Source: Sandaracinaceae bacterium (GTDB lineage Bacteria > Myxococcota_A > Polyangia > Polyangiales > Sandaracinaceae). Taken from it: a DNA stretch of 64,000 bases. This document shows, in pieces, positions 43,032 to 52,016 of this stretch. A program made the translations under genes and the position numbers. The first letter of the stretch is position 1. Every line of letters starts with the position of its first letter. The stretch covers positions 25,541 through 89,540 of the forward strand of contig JAHBWG010000035.1 of the NCBI GenBank assembly GCA_019637095.1, in the 5' to 3' direction. Under the pieces are notes generated by a model, which searched no databases, was not told the DNA's origin, and saw only the letters and a list, made by a program, of their open reading frames with translations.

Positions 43032-44385
43032 GATCCCCGGGCCGCCGCCGGCCGACAGCATCCCCGCCGCCTACCGGCTGATGAAGGAGGTGAAGAAGGA
43101 CCTCCTCGGCCTCGTGCTCGCGGCCTTCGAGGAGTACGGCGACATCCTCCAGCTCCGCGTGCTCGGCCGCCGACAAGTCCTCGTGCGATCGCCCGACCTG
43201 ATCCGGGAGGTGCTCGTCGGGCAGGCCAAGTGCTTCGAGAAGGGCAAGGACTACACGAGCCGCAGAAAGGGCCTCGCGAAGTTCGGCGGGATGGGCCTGC
43301 TCTCGAGCAACGGCGAGCTCTGGAGGCGACAGCGCAAGCTCGTCGCGCCGGCCCTCCACGCCAAGCGCGTCGCCTCGTACGCGGACGCGATGATCCTCGC
43401 GGGCGAGGAGGCGATGGCCGACTGGCAGGACGGATCGGTCGTCGAGGTGGACCGCGCGATGATGCACGCGGCCTTGCGGATCGTCGCGCGCACCATGTTC
43501 AGCCGCGAGATCGGCGCCGAGGCGGACGTGATCGGCGAGGCGACGCACGCGCTGCACGGCATGCTCGAGGCGAACAACTCCGCGTGGACGCTCCTGCCCG
43601 ACTGGTTCCCGACGCTCCAGCGCATGCGCGAGGACCGCGCGGTCGAGCGCATCGACGAGGTCGTCTACCGGCTGATCCGCGAGCGGCGCCCGACCCCCGA
43701 CGGCCCGGTCGAGGACGGCGGCGACCTCGCCTCGATGCTGCTGAGCGCCGAGGACGACGAGGGCGCGCGCATGAGCGACGAGCAAGCGCGCGACGAGATC
43801 GTCACGATGTTCATCGCGGGGCACGAGACGGCCGCGAACACGCTCGGCTGGGCGTGGGTCGAGCTGGCGCGAAACCCCGAGGTCGAGGCCACGCTCCACG
43901 AGGAGCTCGACCGCGTGCTCGGCGGACGCGCGCCGCGCCCCGACGACTACCGCGCGCTCCCCTACACGCGCGCGTTCATCGAGGAGACGCTCCGCCGCTG
44001 GCCCCCCGCGTTCACGTTCCTGCGCACGTGCGTCGCCGAGGCCGAGCTCGGCGGCTACCGCATCGAGCCGGGCGCCGACGTCTCGCTCGTCCCGTACGCC
44101 ACGCACCGAGACGCGCGCCACTACCCGGACCCGGAGCGCTTCGACCCGGCGCGCTTCCTCGGCGAGGCGCGCGAGGCGCGCGACCGCTACGCGTGGATCC
44201 CGTTCGGAGGCGGCCCGCGCGTCTGCGTCGGCAACGCGTTCGCGCTGATGGAGACGACCTTCGTGCTCGCGACGATCGCCGCGCGCTACCGGCTCACGCT
44301 CCCCGAGGGGGAAGACGTCGTCCCCGTCCCCGGCGTGACGCTGCGCCCGAGCGGCCCGCTGCGCATGCGCGCCCACGCGCGCTGA
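43015..44385 (+). CDS. Cytochrome P450 monooxygenase
   Basis: 456 residues. A complete P450: I-helix AGHETA (268-273), ExxR (E324-R327), PERF region DPERFDPARF, and haem loop FGGGPRVCVGNAFA with Cys404 as the axial ligand. The N-terminus lacks a membrane anchor, so it is soluble. The sequence layout (WRRQRKLVAPALHAKRVASY, KGLAKFGGMGLL) is of the fatty-acid/terpene-hydroxylating CYP class; subfamily not assignable. It starts inside the fusion gene and is last in the exporter operon. No ferredoxin or reductase is nearby, so electrons must come from elsewhere. Confidence 0.95.
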   Translation: MRASDEIPGPPPADSIPAAYRLMKEVKKDLLGLVLAAFEEYGDILQLRVLGRRQVLVRSPDLIREVLVGQAKCFEKGKDYTSRRKGLAKFGGMGLLSSNGELWRRQRKLVAPALHAKRVASYADAMILAGEEAMADWQDGSVVEVDRAMMHAALRIVARTMFSREIGAEADVIGEATHALHGMLEANNSAWTLLPDWFPTLQRMREDRAVERIDEVVYRLIRERRPTPDGPVEDGGDLASMLLSAEDDEGARMSDEQARDEIVTMFIAGHETAANTLGWAWVELARNPEVEATLHEELDRVLGGRAPRPDDYRALPYTRAFIEETLRRWPPAFTFLRTCVAEAELGGYRIEPGADVSLVPYATHRDARHYPDPERFDPARFLGEAREARDRYAWIPFGGGPRVCVGNAFALMETTFVLATIAARYRLTLPEGEDVVPVPGVTLRPSGPLRMRAHAR

Positions 44386-44402
44386 CGCGCGCCGCGCGAC
44401 CG

Positions 44403-45032
44403 TCAGTTCAAGCGGACGATCTCGCCCTTCACCACCACGTCGTCGGAGGCCTCGATGCGCGCTTGCCCCTTCGTGGCCTCGAGGGTGATCGCGCCGGCGC
44501 GCACGCGCATCTGGCCCGGGATGTCGAGGTCGACGTCGCCCGTCAAGAGGCGCACCACCGGCCCGCTCTCCTCTTCGCGCAGCTCGAGCAGCTCCTGCCC
44601 GCTCTTGCTCTCGACGCGGATCGCCTCGTCGCGCTCGAGCACGAGGCTCGCCCTCACCGACCGCGGCACCTCGGGGCGCCGCGCGAAGCCGTCGAGCACG
44701 CCCATCACGACGAGCTCGGGCCAATTGCTCGGCTGCACGAGGATCACGCGGTCGGCGACGCGCACCGGCAGCCCCTGGAGCGTGGGCAGCCACTTCTCGA
44801 AGCGCTGCCCCTCGAGGTCGGCCCAGCGCACGCGGACGCGGCCGCGCAGCGCGGGGTGCCTGTCGTCGACGACCTCGCCGACGAGGCTGCTCGTCACGCC
44901 GGGCAGCGGCAGCAGCGGCGCCGCCGCCTCGGCTCGCGCGTCCGCGAGCATCGAGTCGAGGGCGCTCTCGGGCTCGGCCCGCTCCAGCGCGGCGGTCTCG
45001 GCGGGCGTGTCGTCTCGTTCATCGGCGTTCAT
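44403..45032 (-). CDS. DUF6484 (VgrG/gpV-like) protein, type VI-related
   Basis: 209 residues with a GGAGATC Shine-Dalgarno. Residues about 46-115 resemble the OB-fold of phage baseplate gpV/VgrG (GEVVDDRHPALRGRVRVRWADLEGQRFEKWLPTL, VILVQPSNWPELVVMGVLDGF), matching what I recall as DUF6484 beside myxobacterial type VI genes. The C-terminal part (about 125-209) is a repetitive beta strand pattern (GDVDLDIPGQMRVRAGAITLEATKGQARIEAS) like a trimeric VgrG needle. No other secretion genes are in the window, so it is an orphan here. Confidence 0.72.
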   Translation of the reverse strand: MNADERDDTPAETAALERAEPESALDSMLADARAEAAAPLLPLPGVTSSLVGEVVDDRHPALRGRVRVRWADLEGQRFEKWLPTLQGLPVRVADRVILVQPSNWPELVVMGVLDGFARRPEVPRSVRASLVLERDEAIRVESKSGQELLELREEESGPVVRLLTGDVDLDIPGQMRVRAGAITLEATKGQARIEASDDVVVKGEIVRLN

Positions 45033-45268
45033 GGGAGATCTCCTCGGTGGTCTTCGTCATCGGGCGGGAGGCCGAGGTGTTTCGCCAGCGCGGGGGCCTC
45101 CCACGGCCCCCCATCGCGTGGCGCGCGCCGCGGTTTCCCCGTGCGTCTTCTTCGCGGCGACCCGAGCAGACGCGAGCGAGCGTAGAACGAAAGCGCGCCG
45201 CCGTGGGGCGATTGGTTCGCGCCGGGCCCGCGCTGGGCGGCGATCTTCGCGCGGCGCAGGTCCTGCTG

Positions 45269-45274
45269 TACGAT
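45269..45274 (+). promoter_or_regulatory. -10 box TACGAT, 7 nt before lipoprotein start
   Basis: TACGAT, 7 nt, then ATG 45282. It overlaps an in-frame ATG at 45273, which therefore should not be the start. Confidence 0.5.
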
Positions 45275-45281
45275 GGCGGCG

Positions 45282-46133
45282 ATGTCCGGTCTCGGTCGTG
45301 CCGCCGCGCTCCTCTGGCTGGTCGTCGCGTCGGCCGGCTGTGTCTCCGGCGGCGGGCGGCGCGACGCGGGGCCTGGCGACGGGGTGGACGCCGGCGGCGG
45401 GACCGGGATGGACGCCGGCGGGCCGACGTCCTGCTCGACGAACGCGGAGTGCGACGACGCGACCCCCTGCACGCTGGACGAGTGCGTGGTCGGCAACGTC
45501 TGCCAGCACACGCCGCTCCACTCCTCGTGTCCGTCCGGGCAGATGTGCGTCCCCTCGCGCGGCTGCGTCGAGCCGTCCGGCGACTGCGCCTCCGACGCGG
45601 ACTGCGACGACGGCCGGCGCTGCAACGGCGAGGAGACGTGCGTGGTCGCGCGCGGGATGTGCCTGCCGGGGACGCCCATCGACTGCAACGACAACAACGA
45701 GTGCACGCTCGACCGCTGCTCGGAGACGGGCGGCATGTGCCAGTACGAGCTCCTGTGTGACGGCGGCCCGGGCTTCGACGCGGGCCCTGGCTGCGAGCCG
45801 TTCGATGCGGCGACGCACTACGCGGGCGACTGGCGAGTCTTGCCCTCGGTGGCGTGCGACCCCGGCCTCGGCGGCGGCTACAGCATCGGCATGGCGCGCT
45901 TCTCCGTCGCCGCGGGGACGCTCACGATCACCATGGGGAGCTTCACGTTGACGCAAACCCCGGCGCCGACCGGAGACGCTTTCGACGCCAGCGGATCCAA
46001 CGGCTGCGCCACCGTTCGATTGGCCGGGACGATGGAATGCGCCACGCGCTTCAGCGCGACGTGGACGGCGAACCACGCCGGGAGCTGTGCGGCCTGTCGC
46101 ACCACGACGACCATGGTCGCAGGGAGAATGTAA
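45282..46133 (+). CDS. Cys-rich lipoprotein
   Basis: 283 residues from ATG 45282. The signal ends in lipobox ASAGC, followed by a DAG linker. Three Cys-rich modules of about 45 residues (CSTNAECDDATPCTLDECVVGNVC; CASDADCDDGRRCNGEETC; CNDNNECTLDRC) precede a beta domain (AVAAGTLTITMGSFTLTQ...). The protein at 46135 repeats the same module type, so the pair looks like tandem duplicates with different outer domains. The following gene begins 2 nt after its stop. Confidence 0.85.
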   Translation: MSGLGRAAALLWLVVASAGCVSGGGRRDAGPGDGVDAGGGTGMDAGGPTSCSTNAECDDATPCTLDECVVGNVCQHTPLHSSCPSGQMCVPSRGCVEPSGDCASDADCDDGRRCNGEETCVVARGMCLPGTPIDCNDNNECTLDRCSETGGMCQYELLCDGGPGFDAGPGCEPFDAATHYAGDWRVLPSVACDPGLGGGYSIGMARFSVAAGTLTITMGSFTLTQTPAPTGDAFDASGSNGCATVRLAGTMECATRFSATWTANHAGSCAACRTTTTMVAGRM

Positions 46134-46134
46134 C

Positions 46135-47262
46135 GTGCGGACTTGGACCTTCTTGTGGATCGCCATCGGTTGCGCGGGGTGTGCGGGAGGTCGTGAGCCG
46201 AGCGGCGACGGTGGATTGCGCACGTGCATGAACGACTTCCAGTGCGACGACGGCTTCGACTGCACGATCGACGCGTGCGGCGTCGGCAACGTGTGCGTGC
46301 ACGATCCAGTGACCGAGCGCTGCGAGGCAGGGCGGGTCTGCGAGGTCGGGCGCGGCTGCGTCACGACCACATCGTGCAGCTCCGACGCGGACTGCGACGA
46401 CGCGATCGCGTGCACCAGCGACCGATGCGGCGTCGGTGGCGTCTGCACGCAGACGCCGATCGACGAGCGCTGCGGGATGGGGGAGACCTGCGATCGCGCC
46501 ATGGGGTGCGTCGCGCCCGCCGGGTGCGCCTCCAACGCCGAGTGCGACGACGATGTCGCTTGCACGAACGACACCTGCGGGGTCGATCGCGTCTGCCGCA
46601 ACACGCCGCTCGACGAGCGCTGCAGCACCGGCGAGTCCTGCCATCCCACCGTCGGCTGCTACGTGCCGATGCCGTGTACCACTCCCGCGGAGTGCGACGA
46701 CGGCAATTTCTGCAACGGCGCCGAGCTCTGCGTGCCCGAATTCGGCTGTCGTCCGGCGGACGCTCCGCGGGTCTGCGACGACAGCGACGCGTGCACGCTC
46801 GATTCGTGCGACGCTGCGACGGACATGTGTGTCTTCGCGTGCGACACCGCTCGCACCGAGTGCGGGTGCCCGACGGATCCGCCGACGTGCGCGGGGAGCT
46901 TCCGGCTGACGGGGAGCGCGACGGCGTACACCTGCTCGTCGATCTTGGGAAGCGTCGTCGTGAACGTCGACTTCAGCACGATCACCATGACGAACGACGG
47001 TGGGGTGTTGAACGTTCGGCTCGCCGCGCAGCACTTCGCCAGCCCGCTCGCGGACGTGGTCGCGCCCGTCTGCCCGAACTTCGAGGCGACCGCGATGGTG
47101 CTCGGCGGCTGCGACGAGCACTACAGCCTACGAGGTACGTTCTCCGACGCCGACAACTTCTCGGGGACGTTCTCGGTGATGTTCGTGAACACCGATGGCT
47201 TCTCGTGCTCTGCAACGAATTGCGTGAACCAGAACATCAGCGTCACCGGACGCCGCATGTGA
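46135..47262 (+). CDS. Cys-rich lipoprotein
   Basis: 375 residues from GTG 46135, just after the preceding stop and with an AGGGAG Shine-Dalgarno. Lipobox CAGC (IAIGCAGC) at the signal end. About five Cys modules of the N-A-ECDDxxxCT-x-DxC-G-VxxVC type (CTIDACGVGNVC, CTSDRCGVGGVC, CTNDTCGVDRVC) precede a C-terminal beta domain with SSILGSVVVNVDFSTITMT and a Cys pair near the end. GC is locally lower than in the genes around 40 kb. It is convergent with the RCC1 lipoprotein, 14 bp between stops. Confidence 0.85.
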   Translation: MRTWTFLWIAIGCAGCAGGREPSGDGGLRTCMNDFQCDDGFDCTIDACGVGNVCVHDPVTERCEAGRVCEVGRGCVTTTSCSSDADCDDAIACTSDRCGVGGVCTQTPIDERCGMGETCDRAMGCVAPAGCASNAECDDDVACTNDTCGVDRVCRNTPLDERCSTGESCHPTVGCYVPMPCTTPAECDDGNFCNGAELCVPEFGCRPADAPRVCDDSDACTLDSCDAATDMCVFACDTARTECGCPTDPPTCAGSFRLTGSATAYTCSSILGSVVVNVDFSTITMTNDGGVLNVRLAAQHFASPLADVVAPVCPNFEATAMVLGGCDEHYSLRGTFSDADNFSGTFSVMFVNTDGFSCSATNCVNQNISVTGRRM

Positions 47263-47276
47263 CGTCGGCCGGCCGC

Positions 47277-48683
47277 TCACGGGAACGGGACGACCAAGGT
47301 CGGCGCGGTCCTCGGTTCCATGGTTCCATCCCCGAGTTGACCGGCAGCGTTGCTTCCCCAACACGCCACGCGACCGGCGTGGAGAGAGCAAGCGTGTGAC
47401 AGCCCCACGGAGATGTCGGATAGCCCTTCGATCTCGACGTAGGCGTTCGGCCGAGCCACGGTACGGAGCTCCATCGCCGCCGCGAAGTGGGGTTGGTCGA
47501 GCCCCCAGTAGAGCACCTGGGATGCGCCTCCGACGGCGTACGTGGTGAGGGAAGCAGGACCCCCAAACAAGCCAGCCGCCTCGCCGATGACGAGCTGTGG
47601 CTCGTGCTCCGACACCATCTCGACGCGTCCGACGCCGAGGAGATCGCTCCGGCCCCAGCATCGGACCTCGCCACCGTCGAGGCGAGCGCAGGTACCGAAC
47701 GATGTGGAAGAGATCTGCACGACTCCGACGAGCTCAGACACCGGGAACGCGATGTCGCGTGAAGGACCCTCGTCGCCCAGTTGACCCATCTGGTTCCGGC
47801 CCCAACAGTAGACCTGCCCCGACGTCGTGAAGCAGGCGTGGCCGTCACTCGTGGTGAGCTGGCTGACCGGCTGCAGGGGAACTCCGGAGACCTGGGTCGC
47901 CTCGAGATCGACGGTGGGCGGCTCGGCCACGTTCCGAAACGCACCCCAGCACCGAATCCGCGGGTTCGCGCTGAGGCGCGCGCATGCATAACCGAACGCC
48001 GTGTGGACCGACACGGCGGCCGTGACCCCCGTCACGCGAACCGGGCGGTTCTGCGGGGCGAGCGTACCGTCGCCGACTTGCCCGCGGTCATTCCGGCCCC
48101 AGCACCACACCTCGCCGGACCGGCGCGTGGCGCAAGACGTCCCGGTCCATCCACCGAACGTGTTGCCGGCGACCGAGACGGAGGTGACGTCGTCGATGCC
48201 GACGACTCGGCGAGGCACGAGGCTGTCCTCGAAGTCGCCCGTCCCGAGCTGACCGGTCTCGTTCTTCCCCCAACAGAACACGGCGCCGCTCGCGAGCGCA
48301 GCGCATGTGTGGCTCGGCGCAGTGGACACCGACACGACGTCGTCGTGGCAGTCGCTGTCGCGGCAGCTCCAGCGCTCGGGGCAGGCGCGGTCGCAGCGAC
48401 CGCAGTGCGACAGGTCGGTCTGGACGTCGACGCAGGCGCCGCCGCACGCCTGCTCGGCGCCGACACAGCCGGCGTCGGGGCCGCCATCGGGGCTCGCGTC
48501 GGGCGGGACGGCGCCGTCGGCGGCGGCGTCGGGCAGGGGTGCGGCGTCGGGCCCTGCGTCGCGCGCCGGCGCAGCGCCGTCCGTGAGGTCGTAGGTGTAG
48601 TCGTCCGGGCTCGCGACGAGCAGCGAGCAGCCGGCCGCCGCGGCCCCGAGCATCAGGACGCACGTCCCCGTCGCCGAGCGCAT
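47277..48683 (-). CDS. RCC1-repeat propeller lipoprotein
   Basis: 468 residues from ATG 48683; the TPR stop TGA overlaps this ATG by one base (TGATG). A signal with lipobox AAGC is followed by SLLVASPDDYTYDLTDG, similar in position to SALVDLDRFRV in the FG-GAP lipoprotein at 16684-18561. A DAG linker, a Cys-rich pair (CGGACVDVQTDLSHCGRCDRAC) and about seven RCC1 blades follow, each with VxCWGxNxxGQxGDG. RCC1 propellers mediate protein binding; a GTPase partner need not apply here. The 5' part has a normal GC, the 3' part is lower. Confidence 0.88.
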   Translation of the reverse strand: MRSATGTCVLMLGAAAAGCSLLVASPDDYTYDLTDGAAPARDAGPDAAPLPDAAADGAVPPDASPDGGPDAGCVGAEQACGGACVDVQTDLSHCGRCDRACPERWSCRDSDCHDDVVSVSTAPSHTCAALASGAVFCWGKNETGQLGTGDFEDSLVPRRVVGIDDVTSVSVAGNTFGGWTGTSCATRRSGEVWCWGRNDRGQVGDGTLAPQNRPVRVTGVTAAVSVHTAFGYACARLSANPRIRCWGAFRNVAEPPTVDLEATQVSGVPLQPVSQLTTSDGHACFTTSGQVYCWGRNQMGQLGDEGPSRDIAFPVSELVGVVQISSTSFGTCARLDGGEVRCWGRSDLLGVGRVEMVSEHEPQLVIGEAAGLFGGPASLTTYAVGGASQVLYWGLDQPHFAAAMELRTVARPNAYVEIEGLSDISVGLSHACSLHAGRVACWGSNAAGQLGDGTMEPRTAPTLVVPFP

Positions 48684-49405
48684 CAGAACCTCCCCCGGAT
48701 CGACGCGCCGCACCCCGTCGGCCCACACGCGACGGACGCCTCGGCGCCGCCGCCGCCGTCGAGCAGAATCAGCAGGAGCGCGCCCGTCGCCGCGACCGCG
48801 AGCCCGCCGAAGAGCAGGACGTCCGCGGCGAGCGCGAGCTCCTGCGCGCCCTCGAGCCCGGCCCGCGCCTGGGGTGGACAGCGCGTCCCCTCGCAGCCGG
48901 CGCGCGCGGCCTCGCTCTCGCTCCACGCGACGCCCGCGAGGATCGCGCCCGCGACGGCGGCGGCGCCTCCGACCGCGAGGACGACGACGCCGGCCACGGA
49001 CGGGCCGCCCCCCGAGGGCGCGTCGGCCCGCTCGAGCTCGAGCCGCCGCCTCAGGTCGGCGGCGTGCCGCGTCGCGTCGTCGCGATACGGCGTGTCCGAC
49101 GGCGCGTCGACGAGGAAGCGCTCGAACTGCTCGAGCGCGACGCGGACGCGACCGAGGCGCTCGTTCGAGCGGGCGACGTTGTAGATCACGAGCGGCGCGT
49201 TCGGGTGGCCGACCTCGCGCAAGATCTCGTACGCGCGCTCGTACCCCTCGAGCGCGAGCGCGTAGTCGCCCGCTTCGTAGTGGGCCTCGGCGCGCTCGAA
49301 GCGGGCGCGCGCGTCGGCGACCCGTGGATCGGACGAAGAGCTCTGGGCGAGCGCGGTCGCAGAGACCGTCGTCGCGACGAAGAGCGAGAGCCCGACGCGG
49401 AGCAT
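48683..49405 (-). CDS. Exported TPR protein with two C-terminal membrane helices (paralogue)
   Basis: 240 residues from ATG 49405, preferred over 49438 because a TAACTT box stands 7 nt before it. A signal peptide (FVATTVSATALAQ) precedes TPR helices (ARFERAEAHYEAGDYALALEGYERAYEI; IYNVARSNERLGRVRVALEQFERFL), a helix (VAGVVVLAVGGAAAVAGAIL), a Cys loop (GCEGTRCPPQARAGL), a second helix and the tail GPTGCGASIRGRF. Order, length and C-terminal GCxxS(V/I)RxRF match the protein at 18533-19282. The downstream neighbour is again a propeller lipoprotein. Confidence 0.88.
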   Translation of the reverse strand: MLRVGLSLFVATTVSATALAQSSSSDPRVADARARFERAEAHYEAGDYALALEGYERAYEILREVGHPNAPLVIYNVARSNERLGRVRVALEQFERFLVDAPSDTPYRDDATRHAADLRRRLELERADAPSGGGPSVAGVVVLAVGGAAAVAGAILAGVAWSESEAARAGCEGTRCPPQARAGLEGAQELALAADVLLFGGLAVAATGALLLILLDGGGGAEASVACGPTGCGASIRGRF

Positions 49406-49412
49406 GCGAGCG

Positions 49413-49418
49413 AAGTTA
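49413..49418 (-). promoter_or_regulatory. -10 box TAACTT, 7 nt before the TPR start
   Basis: TAACTT on the minus strand, 7 nt, then ATG 49405; no Shine-Dalgarno. Confidence 0.45.
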
Positions 49419-49490
49419 GCACGGTGGCGACGCGGCATGCCGGGAGCATCGGCCGGCCGCGCCGCGGGTTTCGCGGCTTCGCGACGTGGC

Positions 49491-51845
49491 TCACATGAGG
49501 CCGGGGCAGCGCTCCTCGCCGGTGTCGGTGTTGTCGGTGTCGTCGCACTCGACGACGGACACCGCCGCTCCGTCGACGTGCACCTCGAACGCCAGGTCGG
49601 TGTCGACCTCGATGTCGGTCACCGTGATCGTCACGCGCTCGCTCGCGCCGGGCAACAGCGCGCTCGTGGTCGTCGCGGTGCCGAGCTCGGCGGCGGGCGC
49701 CGGCGCGGTGCGCCGGAACGTGACGACGACGCCCGGAGGGACGCCGCGGGCGCCGACGTTGCGGACGAGCGCCGAGAGGCGCACCGCGCGCTCGGCGCAC
49801 ACGCCGACGACCGAGAGCTCCACGCGCAGGTTCGGTGCGTTGAACACACCCGCGCCCTGCACGTTCTGGCGATAGTTGTTGAGTCCCGGCTGCGTCCAGT
49901 TGTCGAGCTCGACGCGCGGGACCTCGCCGCGGTCCCCGACGTTGGTGACGTGGTAGGTGTGCTGGTTCCAGATCGGGCGCGTACGCACCCACCGGTCGTT
50001 CGGGTCCCCGTAGACGTAGATGCCCGAGGTGCCGACCGCGCAGCCGTCTCGCGCGACCTGATCGCGGTTGGCCGGGACGACGATCTCGGAGTTGCCGTCG
50101 CGGTCGACGTCGACGACGAGCGGATACTCGATCGCTGTGCGCGAGGAGTTGGCGACGGCCGTGCTCAAGAGCTCGCGGCCGCTCGCGCCATCGTAGATGT
50201 GGAGGAAGCACTCGTCGTTGTAGATGACCTCCGAGGCGCCGTCGCCCTGGAAGTCGAAGACGCTCGAGCCGGTGATGCTCGAGGAGATGTCTTGCGTCGG
50301 CGCCTGCCAGAGGATGAAGGCGGTGCCCGCGCCCGGGGCGCTGCAGGTGCCGCCCGCGCGCGGCGGCATGGGCAGGCAGTCCGGGTCGTACACGGCGTAC
50401 GCCGCGCGGCCGGCGGTCGCGATCTCCGGCAGACCGTCGCCGTCGAAGTCCGCGACGGTCGGTGCGCCACCCGTACCGCCGCCCGGGATCGCGTAGGTCC
50501 CGCTCGCCCACGTGCCGCCGGGCCCGATCAGCATCGCGCCGGTCGCGCCGTCGCGCACGACGATCGTGCCCGCGCGCACCACGACGACCTCGGGCCGGCC
50601 GTCGCCGTCGAAGTCCGCGACAGCCGGGAAGCCGTGCGGCCCGACGTTCCAGAGCTCGGCGCCGTCGATGTCGTAGGCGGCGCCGCCCGAGGTCACCTCG
50701 GGCTCGGGGTCGGCGTCGAGGTTCGCGACGAGCGTGAGCGAGTACTCGCCGCTGCCGTAGCAGGCGCCGCGATCGAAGAAGTCGAGCGCGGGGTCCGCGA
50801 TGTTCGTCCCGTTCATCGCGTGGCAACCGACCACGACGTCGGGCACGCCGTCGCCGTTCAGATCGGCGATCGACGGACTCGAGCGACCCGCCGCGCCGCC
50901 GCCCGTCGTGCGCCGCGCGAGCTGCGTCGTGCCGTCGCCGTCGACGACGCGGTAGCCGCCCGCGTGGAGGCGATAGAAGACCTCGAGCGCGTCGTCGCTC
51001 GGGTCGAAGTTGGCGAGCCCCGCCGAGGCGATCCAGTCGGGCCGGTCCGCGCCGCCGATCGCCCACAGCAGCGCGCCGCTCGCGCCGTCGAGCGCGACGA
51101 GCACGGTGTCGGCCGAGGCGCTCGAGTAGTAGACGGGCACGACCACGTCGGGCACGCCGTCGCCCGAGACGTCGCCGACCACCGGCGCCGCGATGACGTT
51201 CTCGTAGAGCTTGCCGTCGCGGGTCACGCCGGCCCAGTGCCACTCGACCTCGAGGGTGATCTCGTCGAACTCGGGGCGGACCTCGCACATTGCGTCGGGG
51301 ATGGGGAGGCAGCGACCGATCGCGCGCTCGCAGTAGTCGCCCTCGACGAGGCAGTCGAAGTCGTCGCCGCACGACGCGCCGGGCGTCGCGCACGCGGCGT
51401 CGAGGCAGACGTCGCCCGCGGGGCAGCACACGTCGAGCGCGGCGCCGCAGAGCGCCTCGTCGGACGCGCACGCGGCCGCGCAGACGACGCCGTCGAGGCA
51501 GATCTCCGCGGCACCGCAGCAGAGCGCGGAGTTGTCGCCGCAGCGGACGGTGGCGCAGGCGTCGAGGCACTGGAAGCCGTCGACGCACTCCTGGCCCTCC
51601 GGACAGCACGTCACGGGGCCGCCGCACGTGCGCGCGGCCGGGCACGCCATCATGCCGCCGTCCGCGCCCGCGTCGTGCGCGCCGCCGTCGCTCACCCGCG
51701 GGACGCAGGCTCCGTCCAGGCACGCCTCACCGGACGGACACTCGACGTCGCTCGCGCACCGCGGCGGCGCGTCGCCCTCGCAGTCGCAGCCCGAGAGCCA
51801 CGGAGCCGCGAGGAGCAGGATCGTCCAGATGAAGCGCGTCGGCAT
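49491..51845 (-). CDS. FG-GAP/VCBS-repeat lipoprotein
   Basis: 784 residues from ATG 51845. The signal ends in lipobox WLSGC, then a Cys-rich N-terminal part with repeated C-PxGxxC-xDGxC motifs (CPSGEACLDGACV, CPEGQECVDGFQC, CCPAGDVC). The middle is an FG-GAP propeller with GDVSGDGVPDVVV, ADLNGDGVPDVVVG, ADFDGDGRPEVVVV, ADFDGDGLPEIATA and DVDRDGNSEIVVP. The last 150 residues form a CARDB-like beta domain (LNNYRQNVQGAGVFNAP...VVTFRRT). It lies 85 bp upstream of the TPR gene on the same strand. Confidence 0.88.
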   Translation of the reverse strand: MPTRFIWTILLLAAPWLSGCDCEGDAPPRCASDVECPSGEACLDGACVPRVSDGGAHDAGADGGMMACPAARTCGGPVTCCPEGQECVDGFQCLDACATVRCGDNSALCCGAAEICLDGVVCAAACASDEALCGAALDVCCPAGDVCLDAACATPGASCGDDFDCLVEGDYCERAIGRCLPIPDAMCEVRPEFDEITLEVEWHWAGVTRDGKLYENVIAAPVVGDVSGDGVPDVVVPVYYSSASADTVLVALDGASGALLWAIGGADRPDWIASAGLANFDPSDDALEVFYRLHAGGYRVVDGDGTTQLARRTTGGGAAGRSSPSIADLNGDGVPDVVVGCHAMNGTNIADPALDFFDRGACYGSGEYSLTLVANLDADPEPEVTSGGAAYDIDGAELWNVGPHGFPAVADFDGDGRPEVVVVRAGTIVVRDGATGAMLIGPGGTWASGTYAIPGGGTGGAPTVADFDGDGLPEIATAGRAAYAVYDPDCLPMPPRAGGTCSAPGAGTAFILWQAPTQDISSSITGSSVFDFQGDGASEVIYNDECFLHIYDGASGRELLSTAVANSSRTAIEYPLVVDVDRDGNSEIVVPANRDQVARDGCAVGTSGIYVYGDPNDRWVRTRPIWNQHTYHVTNVGDRGEVPRVELDNWTQPGLNNYRQNVQGAGVFNAPNLRVELSVVGVCAERAVRLSALVRNVGARGVPPGVVVTFRRTAPAPAAELGTATTTSALLPGASERVTITVTDIEVDTDLAFEVHVDGAAVSVVECDDTDNTDTGEERCPGLM

Positions 51846-51852
51846 GACGCAG

Positions 51853-51858
51853 AGGGTA
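51853..51858 (-). promoter_or_regulatory. -10 box TACCCT, 7 nt before the FG-GAP/VCBS lipoprotein start
   Basis: TACCCT on the minus strand, 7 nt, then ATG 51845; no Shine-Dalgarno. Likely leaderless. Confidence 0.5.
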
Positions 51859-52016
51859 CCGCACACGCGCGCGCACGCCGAACGGCGCGCGGGCTCGACG
51901 TCCATCGAGCGCGCACGCGGCCGACGGCACCATTCGATGGGGTCGAACGCGGCTCCGCCGCGCTCGTCATGGGTGGCGGGGAGAGGTCGGCACGTTGGAA
52001 CGCCCCCTCCGGCAAC

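Noticed and set aside
45033..45268. Small gene in the 240-bp divergent gap
   Set aside because: Frames are Arg/Ala-rich without any Shine-Dalgarno or motif; it holds the two divergent promoter regions.
47262..47277. GGCCGGCC-type palindrome between convergent genes as a terminator
   Set aside because: The stem is short, has no T-tract and overlaps common GC-rich sequence; I cannot separate it from background.
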